From Sporanaerobacter acetigenes DSM 13106 (GTDB taxonomy: Bacteria; Bacillota; Clostridia; Tissierellales; Sporanaerobacteraceae), in assembly GCF_900130025.1 (NCBI RefSeq), contig NZ_FQXR01000004.1:263256-327255 (forward strand): a DNA stretch of 64,000 bases. Reading direction: 5' to 3'. Position numbers and translations under genes: made by a program. A model generated the notes under the pieces. That model was not told the origin of the DNA, did not search any database, and worked only from the letters and a program-made list of their open reading frames with translations. Positions 9,077 to 17,961 of this stretch are shown here, one piece after another. Position 1 is the first letter of the stretch. Each line of letters starts with the position of its first letter.

Positions 9077-9430
9077 TTAATTATGTTCTTTTACTTGCTC
9101 ACCCTCATCTTTCATTCCCGTTTTGATTTCCCAATGTATTACGAAAGTTAAAATAACTCTTAATATAACTACAGCTGAAAGTATTATAAATTCATCAATA
9201 GTCCTTACTATGACTGTTTTTAAAATTTCTGCAGCCAATTTAAATTCCAAACTTAGAGCTAGAGCTTTTGCCAATTCAATTTTTAACTTTTCATCGCTAA
9301 AATTAAATCCACCTTTAATAAAAGCTATAAAAGTCTTTATTGTTGACAAAACTATTATAAATACTCCTATTGACTCTAATATTCCAGTTATATAAGGAAT
9401 TATCTTTTCTAGAAACATTTCTATCTCCAT
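9077..9430 (-). CDS. DUF1622 family membrane protein
   Basis: 117 residues. Three hydrophobic segments: about 10-32 (ITGILESIGVFIIVLSTI), 58-75 (ALALSLEFKLAAEILKTV) and 80-100 (IILSAVVILRVILTFVIHW). The pattern of LALSLEFKLAAEILKT followed by a C-terminal helix with RVILTF and WEIK matches DUF1622. The function of this family is not known. Stand-alone gene between the heat-shock gene and tRNAs; ATG preceded by GGGGGAAAAT. Confidence 0.75.
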   Translation of the reverse strand: MEIEMFLEKIIPYITGILESIGVFIIVLSTIKTFIAFIKGGFNFSDEKLKIELAKALALSLEFKLAAEILKTVIVRTIDEFIILSAVVILRVILTFVIHWEIKTGMKDEGEQVKEHN

Positions 9431-9491
9431 TATTTTCCCCCTTGTCTCTGTATGAAGTTATACTATTTAAGTGTAACTTTAAAGTAAAATT

Positions 9492-9514
9492 AAAAGCACC
9501 TAAAAAGTGCTTTT
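9492..9514 (-). terminator. terminator of the tRNA-Gln/tRNA-Glu unit
   Basis: AAAAGCAC / GTGCTTTT stem with a 7-base loop immediately 3' of tRNA-Glu on the minus strand, followed by T-rich sequence. Confidence 0.75.
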
Positions 9515-9516
9515 TA

Positions 9517-9592
9517 TGGTAGCCCCAAGGAGAATCGAACTCCTGATTCTGCCGTGAGAGGGCAGCGTCTTAACCGCTTGACCATGGGGCCA
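9517..9592 (-). tRNA. tRNA-Glu (CTC)
   Basis: 76 nt with encoded CCA. The cloverleaf folds: acceptor TGGCCCC / GGGGCTA, T arm containing GTTCGATTC, anticodon stem CTGCC/GGCAG closing the loop CTCTCAC. Anticodon CTC reads GAG. Confidence 0.93.
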
Positions 9593-9604
9593 CGTATATT
9601 TAAA

Positions 9605-9678
9605 TGGCTCCGGGACTAGGACTCGAACCTAGACAATGTGATCCAGAGTCACATGTGCTACCATTACACAATCCCGGA
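9605..9678 (-). tRNA. tRNA-Gln (CTG)
   Basis: 74 nt with encoded CCA. The acceptor stem TCCGGGA / TCCCGGA is perfect, the T arm contains GTTCGAGTC, and the anticodon stem TGTGA/TCACA closes the loop CTCTGGA. Anticodon CTG reads CAG. It is 12 bp from tRNA-Glu, likely one transcript starting upstream of this gene. Confidence 0.93.
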
Positions 9679-9754
9679 TCGACATCCGACAAAGTATATT
9701 ATACAACTTATTTTTAAATATATCAACCATGATTTTTGGTGAAAATGTTCCCAA

Positions 9755-9786
9755 TGAATAAAACTCCCTAGAGGAGTTTTATTCAT
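9755..9786 (-). terminator. terminator of gltX
   Basis: GAATAAAACTCC / GGAGTTTTATTC stem with loop CTAG; the gltX stop codon is inside the stem. It probably also ends the whole cob-gltX transcript. Confidence 0.7.
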
Positions 9787-11251
9787 CTATATTACTTATA
9801 TATTCTATTGCCTTATCCATTCTTTTTATGCATTCTTCCCTGCCCAATATAGAAATGATATCAAATAATCCAGGGCCTACAGTTTTTCCTGACAGTGCAA
9901 GTCTAGTAGGATGAATTATATCTCCACCCTTTATTCCAAGCTCATCAATTAAATCTCTATACTCTTTTTCTACTGTCTCCACATCAAAAGCTGGAGCATT
10001 TCTAAGGGTTTCCCTACCCTCTTCTAGAAGTTCTACTACTCCTTCTTTTTTAAATCTCTTTTTTACGCCTTTTTCATCATATTCTTCAATATCCTTGAAA
10101 AAATAAGTACTAGCTTCAGCTATTTCAGGAAGCAATTTTACCTTTTCCCTAACTGCCTCAACTACTCTCTTCATATATTCGTATTTTTCTTCTACTTCAT
10201 CTTCCTCTATTAGTCCTTTTTCTATAAAATATGGAATAGATTCTCTCACAATATAATCTAAATTAAGCTCCCTTAAATATTGGCTATTCATCCAAGTAAG
10301 CTTATCTACATCATATATCGCTGCAGTTTTTGAAACTTTATCAAGTTGAAATTTTTTCAATGTATCCTCTACAGAAAATATTTCTTCATCTTCTCCAGGA
10401 GACCAGCCCAATAGAGTTAAATAATTGACTATTGCTTCTTTTAGATATCCTCTTTCTCTAAACTCCTCTACACTTGTAGCTCCATGCCTTTTACTTAATT
10501 TACTTCTATCTGGAGCAAGGATCATGGAAATATGAGCAAATTGTGGTATTTCATATCCCAAAGCTCTATATATATGGAGTTGTTTTGGTGTATTGGATAA
10601 ATGTTCTTCTGCCCTTATGACATAATTTATCTTCATCATATGATCATCTACTGCACAAGCAAGATTGTATGTAGGCATTCCATTTGACTTCATGATTATA
10701 TAGTCATCTAATTGAGTATTGTCAACACAAACCTTTCCTCTAATTAAATCTTCTACTTCAGTAGTTCCTTCCCAAGGAATCTTTATCCTTATGACATAAG
10801 GCTTTCCTTCTTTCAAATTTTTCTCTACTTCTTCCTTTGAAAGATGGCTACATTTTCCTGAATACCTAAACGGAAGCTTTTTCTCCTTTTGTTCTTCTCT
10901 TTCTTTTTGAATATCCTCTTCCGTACAAAAACAATAATATGCTTTCCCTTCTTCTACAAGTCTCATTATCTCTTTAGTATACAATTCTCTTCTCTCTGAT
11001 TGAAAATATGGTCCATAATCTCCTCCAATTCCTGGACCTTCATCCCAATCCATCCCAAGCCATTTCATACTGGATATTATTTGAGATACTGAATCTTCCT
11101 TAAGTCTCTCTGTGTCTGTATCTTCTATTCTCAAAATAAACTTTCCATTATTTTTCTTTGCAAAATAATAATTAAATAGAGCTGTTCTTGCACCTCCTAT
11201 ATGTAAATATCCTGTAGGACTTGGTGCAAATCTAACTCTTACATCCTCCAT
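9779..11251 (-). CDS. gltX: glutamyl-tRNA synthetase
   Basis: 490 residues, class I aaRS. RFAPSPTGYLHIGGARTALF near the N-terminus contains the HIGH-type motif (HIGG at 17-20), and KLSKRHG around residue 252 is the KMSKS motif. Charges tRNA-Glu; in organisms without GlnRS such enzymes also mischarge tRNA-Gln for the GatCAB amidotransferase, but whether that applies here cannot be seen. AAAGGAG precedes the ATG. It follows the cob operon after 32 bp, with tRNA-Glu and tRNA-Gln downstream. No T-box lies upstream. Confidence 0.96.
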   Translation of the reverse strand: MEDVRVRFAPSPTGYLHIGGARTALFNYYFAKKNNGKFILRIEDTDTERLKEDSVSQIISSMKWLGMDWDEGPGIGGDYGPYFQSERRELYTKEIMRLVEEGKAYYCFCTEEDIQKEREEQKEKKLPFRYSGKCSHLSKEEVEKNLKEGKPYVIRIKIPWEGTTEVEDLIRGKVCVDNTQLDDYIIMKSNGMPTYNLACAVDDHMMKINYVIRAEEHLSNTPKQLHIYRALGYEIPQFAHISMILAPDRSKLSKRHGATSVEEFRERGYLKEAIVNYLTLLGWSPGEDEEIFSVEDTLKKFQLDKVSKTAAIYDVDKLTWMNSQYLRELNLDYIVRESIPYFIEKGLIEEDEVEEKYEYMKRVVEAVREKVKLLPEIAEASTYFFKDIEEYDEKGVKKRFKKEGVVELLEEGRETLRNAPAFDVETVEKEYRDLIDELGIKGGDIIHPTRLALSGKTVGPGLFDIISILGREECIKRMDKAIEYISNIDE

Positions 11252-11283
11252 AATAAAGCTCCTTTCAAATAAACTAATAAGTT

Positions 11284-11847
11284 TTATTTATTCACATTCT
11301 TTATATACTTATAACCTTCATCAACAGATATAGTTGTAAGACTGCCATTATTTACTTTAAATCTATAAAAATATTCTACATTGTCAAATACCCAGCATAG
11401 AGCACATCTTATGACTCCTTCATGAGTTATAACCAATGTATTTTTATCCTTCGACACAATATCTTCTAAAAAGTTTGATGTCCGATTATAAAGATCCATC
11501 AAACTTTCCCCGTTTGGTATTCTGTAATATATATAGTCATTTGTCCACGCATAGGTTTCTTCAGGATAATTTCTTTTTATTTCCTCATAAGTTTTTCCTT
11601 CAAATATACCAAAATCTATTTCTTGTATTCTTTTATCTAAATCGCCTTTTAATCCTAGCAATGCCGCAGTTTCCATTGTTCTCATTAATGGGCTTGTATA
11701 TACCTTTTCAAAAGAAATACTTTGTATGGGTTCTTTTGCCTTAAATATCTGTTCTCTTCCCATTTGAGACAATGAAGTATCAGAACTTCCATATACACCC
11801 CTTTTATTTTCTCTTGTTTCTCCATGGCGAATAAATATTATATCCAC
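11284..11847 (-). CDS. cobC: histidine phosphatase family protein, probable alpha-ribazole phosphatase
   Basis: 187 residues. The phosphohistidine loop FIRHGETRENKRGVYGSSD is at the N-terminus, and a second catalytic His is in VITHEGVIRC. Membership of the histidine-phosphatase superfamily is certain. The alpha-ribazole-5'-phosphate phosphatase role is inferred from the operon with cobT, cobU and cobS. Start is a GTG within the end of cobS, with GGGGGT six bases upstream, indicating translational coupling. Confidence 0.85.
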   Translation of the reverse strand: MDIIFIRHGETRENKRGVYGSSDTSLSQMGREQIFKAKEPIQSISFEKVYTSPLMRTMETAALLGLKGDLDKRIQEIDFGIFEGKTYEEIKRNYPEETYAWTNDYIYYRIPNGESLMDLYNRTSNFLEDIVSKDKNTLVITHEGVIRCALCWVFDNVEYFYRFKVNNGSLTTISVDEGYKYIKNVNK

Positions 11848-12575
11848 AACATTACCCCCATAAAAACTAATAAAGACACTATTTCTGTAAGTTCTATACT
11901 AGCTCCATATACATCTCCTGTAAAACCACCAATAGTTTTGTAAGTCTTCAAAGTTATCAAACAAGCTCCAAGCAACGAAAATCCCAATGGTATAAGATAC
12001 AGCGGATTTATAAAAAAAATAACTAAACCATATATTATAGTTCCCGTCAATGCATATTTTTTAGGTTTGCTTTTAGCAAACATGTCTCCTATTCCACCAG
12101 GTCTAGCTATCTTGGTGAAAGACATGAGAACAGCTGCTATAAGTCTTCCATTTCCACAAGAAAGAGCAAGTACGAGAGGAACATTTTTACTTATATTGGA
12201 TAAAAGTATGTATTTTAAAAGTATATCTAATATTATGGCTACTACACCATAAGTACCAGCTCTACTGTCTTTCATTATTTCAAGTATTCTATCCTTGTCC
12301 CTGGCAGAAAAGAATCCATCAAAAGTATCCCCCAATCCATCTAGATGAAGTCCCCCGGTGACAATTATAATAGTGGTTATAGCTAAAAAAGAGGCTATAT
12401 CAGTATTTATATAGGAAAACAGATAGTATACAAGTCCTGCCAGCCCTCCAATAATCATTCCAGTCAATGGGAAAAAAAGTGTACTTTTAGATAAGTTCTC
12501 GCCATTGAAATCTATAGGTATATTTATAGGTATTCTTGAAAGAAATTGAATGGAAAGTATAAGTCCTTTTATCAT
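11838..12575 (-). CDS. cobS: adenosylcobinamide-GDP ribazoletransferase (cobalamin synthase)
   Basis: 245 residues from ATG 12575, whose first bases overlap the cobU stop (ATGA). Integral membrane protein with about six hydrophobic segments and the family signature GGLHLDGLGDTFDGFFSARDKD (Asp-rich cytoplasmic loop binding Mg2+). Further conserved blocks are MKDSRAGTYG and GGFTGDVYGA. It joins adenosylcobinamide-GDP with alpha-ribazole(-phosphate) to finish the nucleotide loop of B12. Confidence 0.94.
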   Translation of the reverse strand: MIKGLILSIQFLSRIPINIPIDFNGENLSKSTLFFPLTGMIIGGLAGLVYYLFSYINTDIASFLAITTIIIVTGGLHLDGLGDTFDGFFSARDKDRILEIMKDSRAGTYGVVAIILDILLKYILLSNISKNVPLVLALSCGNGRLIAAVLMSFTKIARPGGIGDMFAKSKPKKYALTGTIIYGLVIFFINPLYLIPLGFSLLGACLITLKTYKTIGGFTGDVYGASIELTEIVSLLVFMGVMLWI

Positions 12576-13108
12576 TTTATCTTCATCGGTATGCCACAAC
12601 ATACCAAATATACTTCATGAGAAATTTGAGCTATTCTCTGATTTACTCTTCCTTGAATATCTCTAAACACTCTACCTATATGATTTTCTGGCACTAGCGA
12701 ATCCCCAACTTCATTGGTCACCATGACAAGATTGTATCCTCTTTTGTTTATTTCATCTATAAGGGCTTTCAATTCATTGTAAACAGCATCTTCTACAGTT
12801 TTCTGAAGTTCTATGGATATTCTCTCTTTATCCTTTGTCATGTCATACATAATATTTGACGTGAGAACAGTTATACAATCTAGTAAATAATACCTTTCTT
12901 CTCCCAATGCACTTTGTAAGTCATAGTTTCCTTCAAAAGTTCTCCAAATACTTGGCCTGGAGTCTCTATGGAGCTTTATTCTATCTTCCATTTCCCTATC
13001 AGTTATTTTAGATGTAGCAATGTATACTACATCTTTTTTCCCTTCATATATTTTTTCAGCAAAGGAGCTTTTTCCGCTCCTTGCTCCGCCTGTCACTAAA
13101 ACAATCAT
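12572..13108 (-). CDS. cobU: adenosylcobinamide kinase / adenosylcobinamide-phosphate guanylyltransferase
   Basis: 178 residues. P-loop GGARSGKSSFAEK at the N-terminus, then KLHRDSRPSIWRTFE with the guanylylated His region, LLDCITVLTSN and VTNEVGDSLVPE, the typical CobU blocks. Bifunctional enzyme that phosphorylates and then guanylylates adenosylcobinamide. It lies 4 bp after cobT and overlaps cobS by 4 bp. Confidence 0.95.
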   Translation of the reverse strand: MIVLVTGGARSGKSSFAEKIYEGKKDVVYIATSKITDREMEDRIKLHRDSRPSIWRTFEGNYDLQSALGEERYYLLDCITVLTSNIMYDMTKDKERISIELQKTVEDAVYNELKALIDEINKRGYNLVMVTNEVGDSLVPENHIGRVFRDIQGRVNQRIAQISHEVYLVCCGIPMKIK

Positions 13109-13112
13109 TTCA

Positions 13113-14180
13113 TCACCTTATATCTATTAATGTATCCCCATCAAGAGTAGCTTCATCAAATGTAGCCATATGATCCATCACATATAGTGCTGAGTCTATT
13201 ACTTGAAAAGCTAAAGGACATCCTGAACCTTCACCAAGTCTCATTTCTAAATCAAGCATAGGTTTAACGCCGATTTCCTTTGCCATATACAAAGCTCCTG
13301 GTTCTTTTGAAAGATGAGATGGAAATACATATTCTTTAACTAATGGATTCAATCTTACAGCACAAAGAGCTGCTGCAGAAGAAATAAACCCGTCTATAAC
13401 TATTGGTTTTCTATTTTTAGCTGCGGAAAGAAAACAACCGCACATTCCAGCTATATCAAAGCCGCCTACTTTAGATATAACATCAATTGGGTCTTCACTA
13501 TTTGGTTTATTCACTTCAATAGCCTTTTTTACACAATTTATCTTATTTTCATATTGTTCTTCTGTAAGTCCTGCTCCCTTTCCACAAGTAATCTTTGGAT
13601 CAAGACCTGAAAAAACACTCAATACCGCACCACTAGTAGTAGTATTTCCTATACCCATTTCTCCTGTTCCAAGTATACTATATCCTTCACTGTAAAGTTT
13701 ATCCGCAACTTCTATTCCCACTTCTATAGCTTTTATAGCTTCTTCACGAGTCATACTGGACCCTTTTGTCATATTCTTAGTTCCATAGTTGACTTTTCTA
13801 TTAAGAATTTTGGGATTGTCTATTTCTCCATTAACCCCAATATCCACTATCGTCACATCTGAATTTGCCAATTTAGAAAGAACAGATACCCCTGTAAGAC
13901 CTTTTGTCAAATTTTCAGTAAGAATCTTTGTAAAGATTTGTGGAGGAGCACTTACTCCTTCTTCTACTACTCCATTGTCTGCACACATGATGACTATATT
14001 TCTTTTTTCAATACTATTGTGAGGCTTTCCTGTGATACCAGCCATCTTTATAACTATATCTTCCAATACTCCTAGACTACCTATAGGTTTTGCTAAACTA
14101 TCCAATCTTTCACTAGCCAATTTTTTTGCCTTTTCATCTGGCGGTGTTATAGCTTTTAAAGTTTCTTTAAAAAGTTCCAT
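13113..14180 (-). CDS. cobT: nicotinate-nucleotide--dimethylbenzimidazole phosphoribosyltransferase
   Basis: 355 residues, the usual length. Blocks include RLDSLAKPIGSLGVLE, MCADNGVVEEGVSAPP, LGTGEMGIGNTTTSGAV and EPGALYMAKEIGVKPML, followed by the catalytic-Glu region LEMRLGEGSGCPLAF. Makes alpha-ribazole phosphate, the lower-ligand nucleotide. First gene of cobT-cobU-cobS-cobC(-gltX). Only late nucleotide-loop genes are present, so this locus supports salvage or completion rather than de novo corrin ring synthesis. Confidence 0.96.
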   Translation of the reverse strand: MELFKETLKAITPPDEKAKKLASERLDSLAKPIGSLGVLEDIVIKMAGITGKPHNSIEKRNIVIMCADNGVVEEGVSAPPQIFTKILTENLTKGLTGVSVLSKLANSDVTIVDIGVNGEIDNPKILNRKVNYGTKNMTKGSSMTREEAIKAIEVGIEVADKLYSEGYSILGTGEMGIGNTTTSGAVLSVFSGLDPKITCGKGAGLTEEQYENKINCVKKAIEVNKPNSEDPIDVISKVGGFDIAGMCGCFLSAAKNRKPIVIDGFISSAAALCAVRLNPLVKEYVFPSHLSKEPGALYMAKEIGVKPMLDLEMRLGEGSGCPLAFQVIDSALYVMDHMATFDEATLDGDTLIDIR

Positions 14181-14214
14181 TTTATCCCTCCATTATTGTT
14201 ATTCGTAATCATAC

Positions 14215-14244
14215 ACAATAGTAGATACTACAACGGATTGTCAA
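14215..14244 (-). promoter_or_regulatory. sigma-A type promoter of cobT operon
   Basis: TTGACA at 14239-14244 and TATTGT at 14215-14220 on the minus strand, 18 bp apart, 35 bp upstream of the cobT ATG. There is no room for a cobalamin riboswitch between this promoter and the gene. Confidence 0.6.
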
Positions 14245-14368
14245 CAATTATTATATTCTTCTTATGTAGTCTAGTCAAACAGTTTATACCAGATGAGAAT
14301 TACAGATTTCATTGAAACGACAATGCCTTTATGATATATTAAAACTAAAATATAGTATGGAGAAAAAT

Positions 14369-15238
14369 ATGTTTGGATATGTAATACCATGCAAAATGGA
14401 ATTAAAAATTAAAGATTATGAAAAAATAAAGGCTTATTATTGTGGATTATGTAGAGCTATAAAATATAACTTTGGAAACATACCAAGACTTACAATAAAC
14501 TATGATATGACTTTTTTAGCCATATTTTTAGATGCACTAGATAGTCATAAAAATGAATATATAAGTAGCAATTGTATTCTTCATCCATTTAAAAAAAGAA
14601 ACTTCATTGTCAACAGTTCTCCATTAGAATATGCAGCATTTATGAATGTGATATTGGCTTATCATAAGCTGCTGGATGATGTAGATGATGACAATTCTTT
14701 TAAAAGTAAAATTTTTTCAGCTTTAATAAAAAGATATTTTAAAGAAATTCCCAAAGAATATCTAAAAATAGAAGAGCATATGGTAAAACAACTAGAAAAA
14801 CTATATTCTTTAGAAAAATCGGGAAATATAGATAATTTAGATGAACTCAGTCATCCTTTTGGAGAACTTACAGCTGATAGTATACTTAATTACTGCAATG
14901 ATGAAAAAAACAAAGAAAGCTTGTATTATTTGGGATATAATTTAGGAAAATGGATTTATATAATAGATGCTTTTGATGATTTAGAAAAAGATTTAAAACA
15001 CAACAAATTTAATGGTATAAATGCCGCTTTAAATAAAGACAATTTACCTTATAATGAATTTAGGGAATCTGTTCAAAACAGAATAAACTTTATTTTGACT
15101 TCTTATGCCAGAGAATGTTCGGAAATATTAAATTCACTGCCCATAGAAAAAAATTATGATATTCTATACAATATATTCAACTATGGATTGCTAGAAAAAA
15201 TGGAATTTGTATTTAAAAAGGAGGAATCTGCCAAATGA
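14369..15238 (+). CDS. DUF5685 family protein
   Basis: 289 residues when started at ATG 14369 (GGAGA five bases upstream; N-terminus [19 protein letters not shown] matches the family start). All-helical, cytosolic, no signal. Conserved YYCGLCRA near residue 23 gives a Cys-x-x-Cys pair. Two Asp-rich segments, LLDDVDDD (residues 101-108) and [18 protein letters not shown] (199-215), lie about 95 residues apart and resemble the metal-binding motifs of the isoprenoid-synthase fold. That likeness is my inference. The stop overlaps the next gene (ATGA). Function not known; conserved partner of a J-domain protein here. Confidence 0.75.
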   Translation: MFGYVIPCKMELKIKDYEKIKAYYCGLCRAIKYNFGNIPRLTINYDMTFLAIFLDALDSHKNEYISSNCILHPFKKRNFIVNSSPLEYAAFMNVILAYHKLLDDVDDDNSFKSKIFSALIKRYFKEIPKEYLKIEEHMVKQLEKLYSLEKSGNIDNLDELSHPFGELTADSILNYCNDEKNKESLYYLGYNLGKWIYIIDAFDDLEKDLKHNKFNGINAALNKDNLPYNEFRESVQNRINFILTSYARECSEILNSLPIEKNYDILYNIFNYGLLEKMEFVFKKEESAK

Positions 15239-15795
15239 AGGACCCATATGAAGTACTTGGTGTAAATAGAAATGCATCTCAAGAAGAAATAAAAAAAGCT
15301 TATAGAAAACTTGCCAGTGAATATCATCCAGATAAATATATAGATAATCCTCTTAGGGATTTGGCAGAAGAAAAAATGATAGAAATCAACGAAGCCTATG
15401 AATATCTCATGAAAAACAATGGAAAATATATTTCTGAAGAAGAACTATTACATAATGTGAGAATTGATATTCAAAGGGGAAATTTCTCTGAAGCTGAAAG
15501 AAAATTAAGTTCAATAAATAATAAATCAGCAGAATGGTTTTTCTTAATGGGAATCATAAATCAACAAAAAGGTTGGTATGATAGAGCTTATGATTGTTTT
15601 CAAAGAGCTCATTCCATGGAACCTGACAATAGTGAATACAATCAGGCTTTCAATGCATTGAATAGAAAAAATGACAATTATAGAGAACCTTATAGAAAAG
15701 ATAAGGATCATGATCTTTGTCAAATTTGCACAACTCTATACTGTTTAGATTGTCTATGTGAATCTATGGGAGGCGACTTTATACCATGTTGCTAA
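15235..15795 (+). CDS. J-domain protein with TPR-like middle and Cys-rich tail
   Basis: 186 residues. Residues 1-65 form a J domain ([20 protein letters not shown], catalytic HPD in EYHPDKY). About 95-140 looks like a TPR pair ([35 protein letters not shown]). The C-terminus is Cys-rich ([16 protein letters not shown] and a final CC), which could bind metal. It lacks the G/F and zinc-finger regions of true DnaJ, so it is a specialised co-chaperone rather than DnaJ. Overlaps both neighbours, so it is clearly co-translated with DUF5685. Confidence 0.85.
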   Translation: MKDPYEVLGVNRNASQEEIKKAYRKLASEYHPDKYIDNPLRDLAEEKMIEINEAYEYLMKNNGKYISEEELLHNVRIDIQRGNFSEAERKLSSINNKSAEWFFLMGIINQQKGWYDRAYDCFQRAHSMEPDNSEYNQAFNALNRKNDNYREPYRKDKDHDLCQICTTLYCLDCLCESMGGDFIPCC

Positions 15796-16289
15796 ACAAA
15801 AGCAAAGCTGTTGCATATGGAGGAATATTGACTGCTTTGGGAGTCATATTTATATATTTAGGAACTATTCTCGCCTATAACAAATTAGCCATGCTTTTTT
15901 TTGCTTCTCTTATGATACCTATAGGAATACTTCTTATAGGAACTAAGTATGGTATATACATATATATTTCCACTTTAATATTATCTCTTTTGCTTGTAGG
16001 ATTCAGAGAAATAACACTATCTTATATGATTTTTTTTGGCCCATACGGAATTATAAAGAACTATATAGAAAAAATAGGCAAAACTCCTTTTGAAATAATT
16101 CTAAAACTTTTATATTTTAATTTAGCATTATTTATATCCTACAAGATATATGGGCTTTTTATTTCTACTCCTATAAATATGCAAATGCCTATAATGCAAA
16201 TATTTATCTTTATTCAACTTGTCTTTTTAGTTTTAGACTATGCTATGACACTATTTATATATAAGTTTAGAAAAAAATATAAGACCTAA
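15786..16289 (+). CDS. putative integral membrane protein
   Basis: 167 residues with five to six hydrophobic helices: about 10-30, 33-53, 56-73, 76-90, 105-128 and 138-160. No motif I recognise. The ATG at 15786 overlaps the last 10 bases of the J-domain gene. The overall pattern is similar to small clostridial membrane proteins annotated as hypothetical, with some resemblance to DUF2232/ECF-S-like folds. It is the third gene of the DUF5685 operon and may anchor the complex to the membrane; that is inference. Confidence 0.6.
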   Translation: MLLNKSKAVAYGGILTALGVIFIYLGTILAYNKLAMLFFASLMIPIGILLIGTKYGIYIYISTLILSLLLVGFREITLSYMIFFGPYGIIKNYIEKIGKTPFEIILKLLYFNLALFISYKIYGLFISTPINMQMPIMQIFIFIQLVFLVLDYAMTLFIYKFRKKYKT

Positions 16290-16303
16290 TACTAGGCCTT
16301 ATA
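16279..16303. terminator. convergent bidirectional terminator
   Basis: ATAAGACCT / AGGCCTTAT stem with one mismatch around ATACT. Both the plus-strand and minus-strand stop codons are inside it. Confidence 0.6.
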
Positions 16304-17678
16304 TCACTCCTATTCCAGCTAAAAATACTATGATTATTGCAATAGGTGCAATAAACTTTATCATAAATTTGAAAATTCCCATATATCCTGCATTTATAGT
16401 GCCTTCATTAGTCAATTGATTTTTTATAATTTTCTTGTCCAATTTCCATCCTACAAACAAGCTAGTTATAAATGCTGCAATAGTCAAAAAATAATTAGCT
16501 GTCAAATAATCTAAAAAGTCAAAGAAATTTTTACCAAAGAATACTTCCCCTGATAATGGCCCATTGGAAAGAGAGGCAAACACTCCTAATACTGTTATAA
16601 GAAGCGTACAAATAGCTACCGCTTTCTTTCTATCCATATTGAATTTCTCTATTGTATAAGATACAACAACTTCTAACAAAGACATAGTACTTGTAAGTGC
16701 TGCTAAACCTAGCAACAAGAAGAATAATATTGAAAAAGCATATCCTCCTGGCATTTGAGCAAATACATTTGGTAATGTAATAAATACTAATCCAGGTCCA
16801 CTATTTGGTGCAATTCCAAAAGCAAAAACTACTGGAAATATTGCTATACCAGCAAGTAATGCAATCAAAGTATCTGATATTGCTACCTTTATAGACGTTT
16901 TCCCAAGCCCTTCTTCCTTAGGAATATATGAACCATATGTGATCATAATACCCATTCCTAAACTTAATGAGAAAAATGAATGCCCCAAAGCAGCAAGTAT
17001 AGCTTCTCCTGTAATCTTTGAAAAATCAGGTTTAAATAAAAAGTCAAGTCCCGCTTTTCCTCCTGAAAGAGTAACTGCTCTTATATCCAATATAATAACT
17101 ATGACTAACAATAGAGGAACTAATAATTTGGAATATTTCTCTATCCCTTTTTCTACTCCTGTGGCTACTACTATGCCTGTTATTGCCATAAATATAACTT
17201 GCCATATAACAGGTCTAATAGGATTAGTTACAAAATCGGAAAACATTTTCCCGATTTCTTCAGCTCCAAGCCCTGCAAATTGATTCCCAAAGGATTTCAC
17301 AATATATTCCAATGTCCACCCAGCTATAACTCCATAAAATGCAAGAATCATAAATGCAGCCAATACACCTAATACACCACTAATATACCATTTAGAACCA
17401 GGCACTAATTCTTTAAAAGAATTTATAGCATCCTTTTTACTTTGTCTGCCAACTAAAAACTCTGCCAACATTATTGGGATACCTATAGCTGCTACACATA
17501 TTAAATAAACTAAAATAAATGCAGCTCCACCATATTTTCCTGTAATATAAGGAAACCTCCATATATTACCTAATCCCACTGCTGAACCTATTGCTGCTGC
17601 CAAAAGGCCAAAACTGCTTTTAAAACTTTCTCGTTCTCCCGAACTTTGATTGATGCTTTTTGCATTCTCACTGCTCAT
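16299..17678 (-). CDS. sodium-dependent transporter, NSS/SNF family
   Basis: 459 residues from ATG 17678, chosen because AAGGGGGG lies just upstream; an in-frame extension to 17741 has no binding site. The soluble N-terminal tail is followed by helix 1 FGLLAAAIGSAVGLGNIWRFP, the NSS signature with the unwound Na+/substrate site, then about 11-12 membrane helices. LeuT-fold symporter probably importing amino acids or related amines. The helix following residue 250 contains GHSFFSLSLGMGIMITYGSY, also canonical. Single gene. Confidence 0.92.
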   Translation of the reverse strand: MSSENAKSINQSSGERESFKSSFGLLAAAIGSAVGLGNIWRFPYITGKYGGAAFILVYLICVAAIGIPIMLAEFLVGRQSKKDAINSFKELVPGSKWYISGVLGVLAAFMILAFYGVIAGWTLEYIVKSFGNQFAGLGAEEIGKMFSDFVTNPIRPVIWQVIFMAITGIVVATGVEKGIEKYSKLLVPLLLVIVIILDIRAVTLSGGKAGLDFLFKPDFSKITGEAILAALGHSFFSLSLGMGIMITYGSYIPKEEGLGKTSIKVAISDTLIALLAGIAIFPVVFAFGIAPNSGPGLVFITLPNVFAQMPGGYAFSILFFLLLGLAALTSTMSLLEVVVSYTIEKFNMDRKKAVAICTLLITVLGVFASLSNGPLSGEVFFGKNFFDFLDYLTANYFLTIAAFITSLFVGWKLDKKIIKNQLTNEGTINAGYMGIFKFMIKFIAPIAIIIVFLAGIGVI

Positions 17679-17961
17679 TCTTAAGCCCCCCTTGTGTGTA
17701 TCATTAAATCTCAATATAATAGGTTTTTGCCCAAATGTCAAGGAATTTTCTGAATTATCTAAAAATTAACGAAGTTTCTTTACAAACTTTCATTTTTCTC
17801 GTGGAACTAATCTCATAAAATAGCTGTTCTACATTTTTTCTATTCTTCTCCACTCCCAAATATCAATGTTTTTTGTTAATTCATTGACTAGTCTTTACAA
17901 ATCACCTTTTTACCTCATTTCCAATATAATATATTAATTGATATGTAAAGGAGGATTTGCC

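Noticed and set aside
11252..11283. T-box or other leader in front of gltX
   Set aside because: Only 32 bp separate it from the upstream gene, with no T-box core sequence.
14181..14311. Cobalamin riboswitch upstream of cobT
   Set aside because: No B12-box (GCCACTG-like) sequence is visible, and the TTGACA/TATTGT promoter leaves too little space for such an RNA.
15235..15795. dnaJ of the heat-shock operon
   Set aside because: Only the J domain is shared; the G/F and four-repeat zinc-finger regions are missing, and there is no grpE or dnaK beside it.
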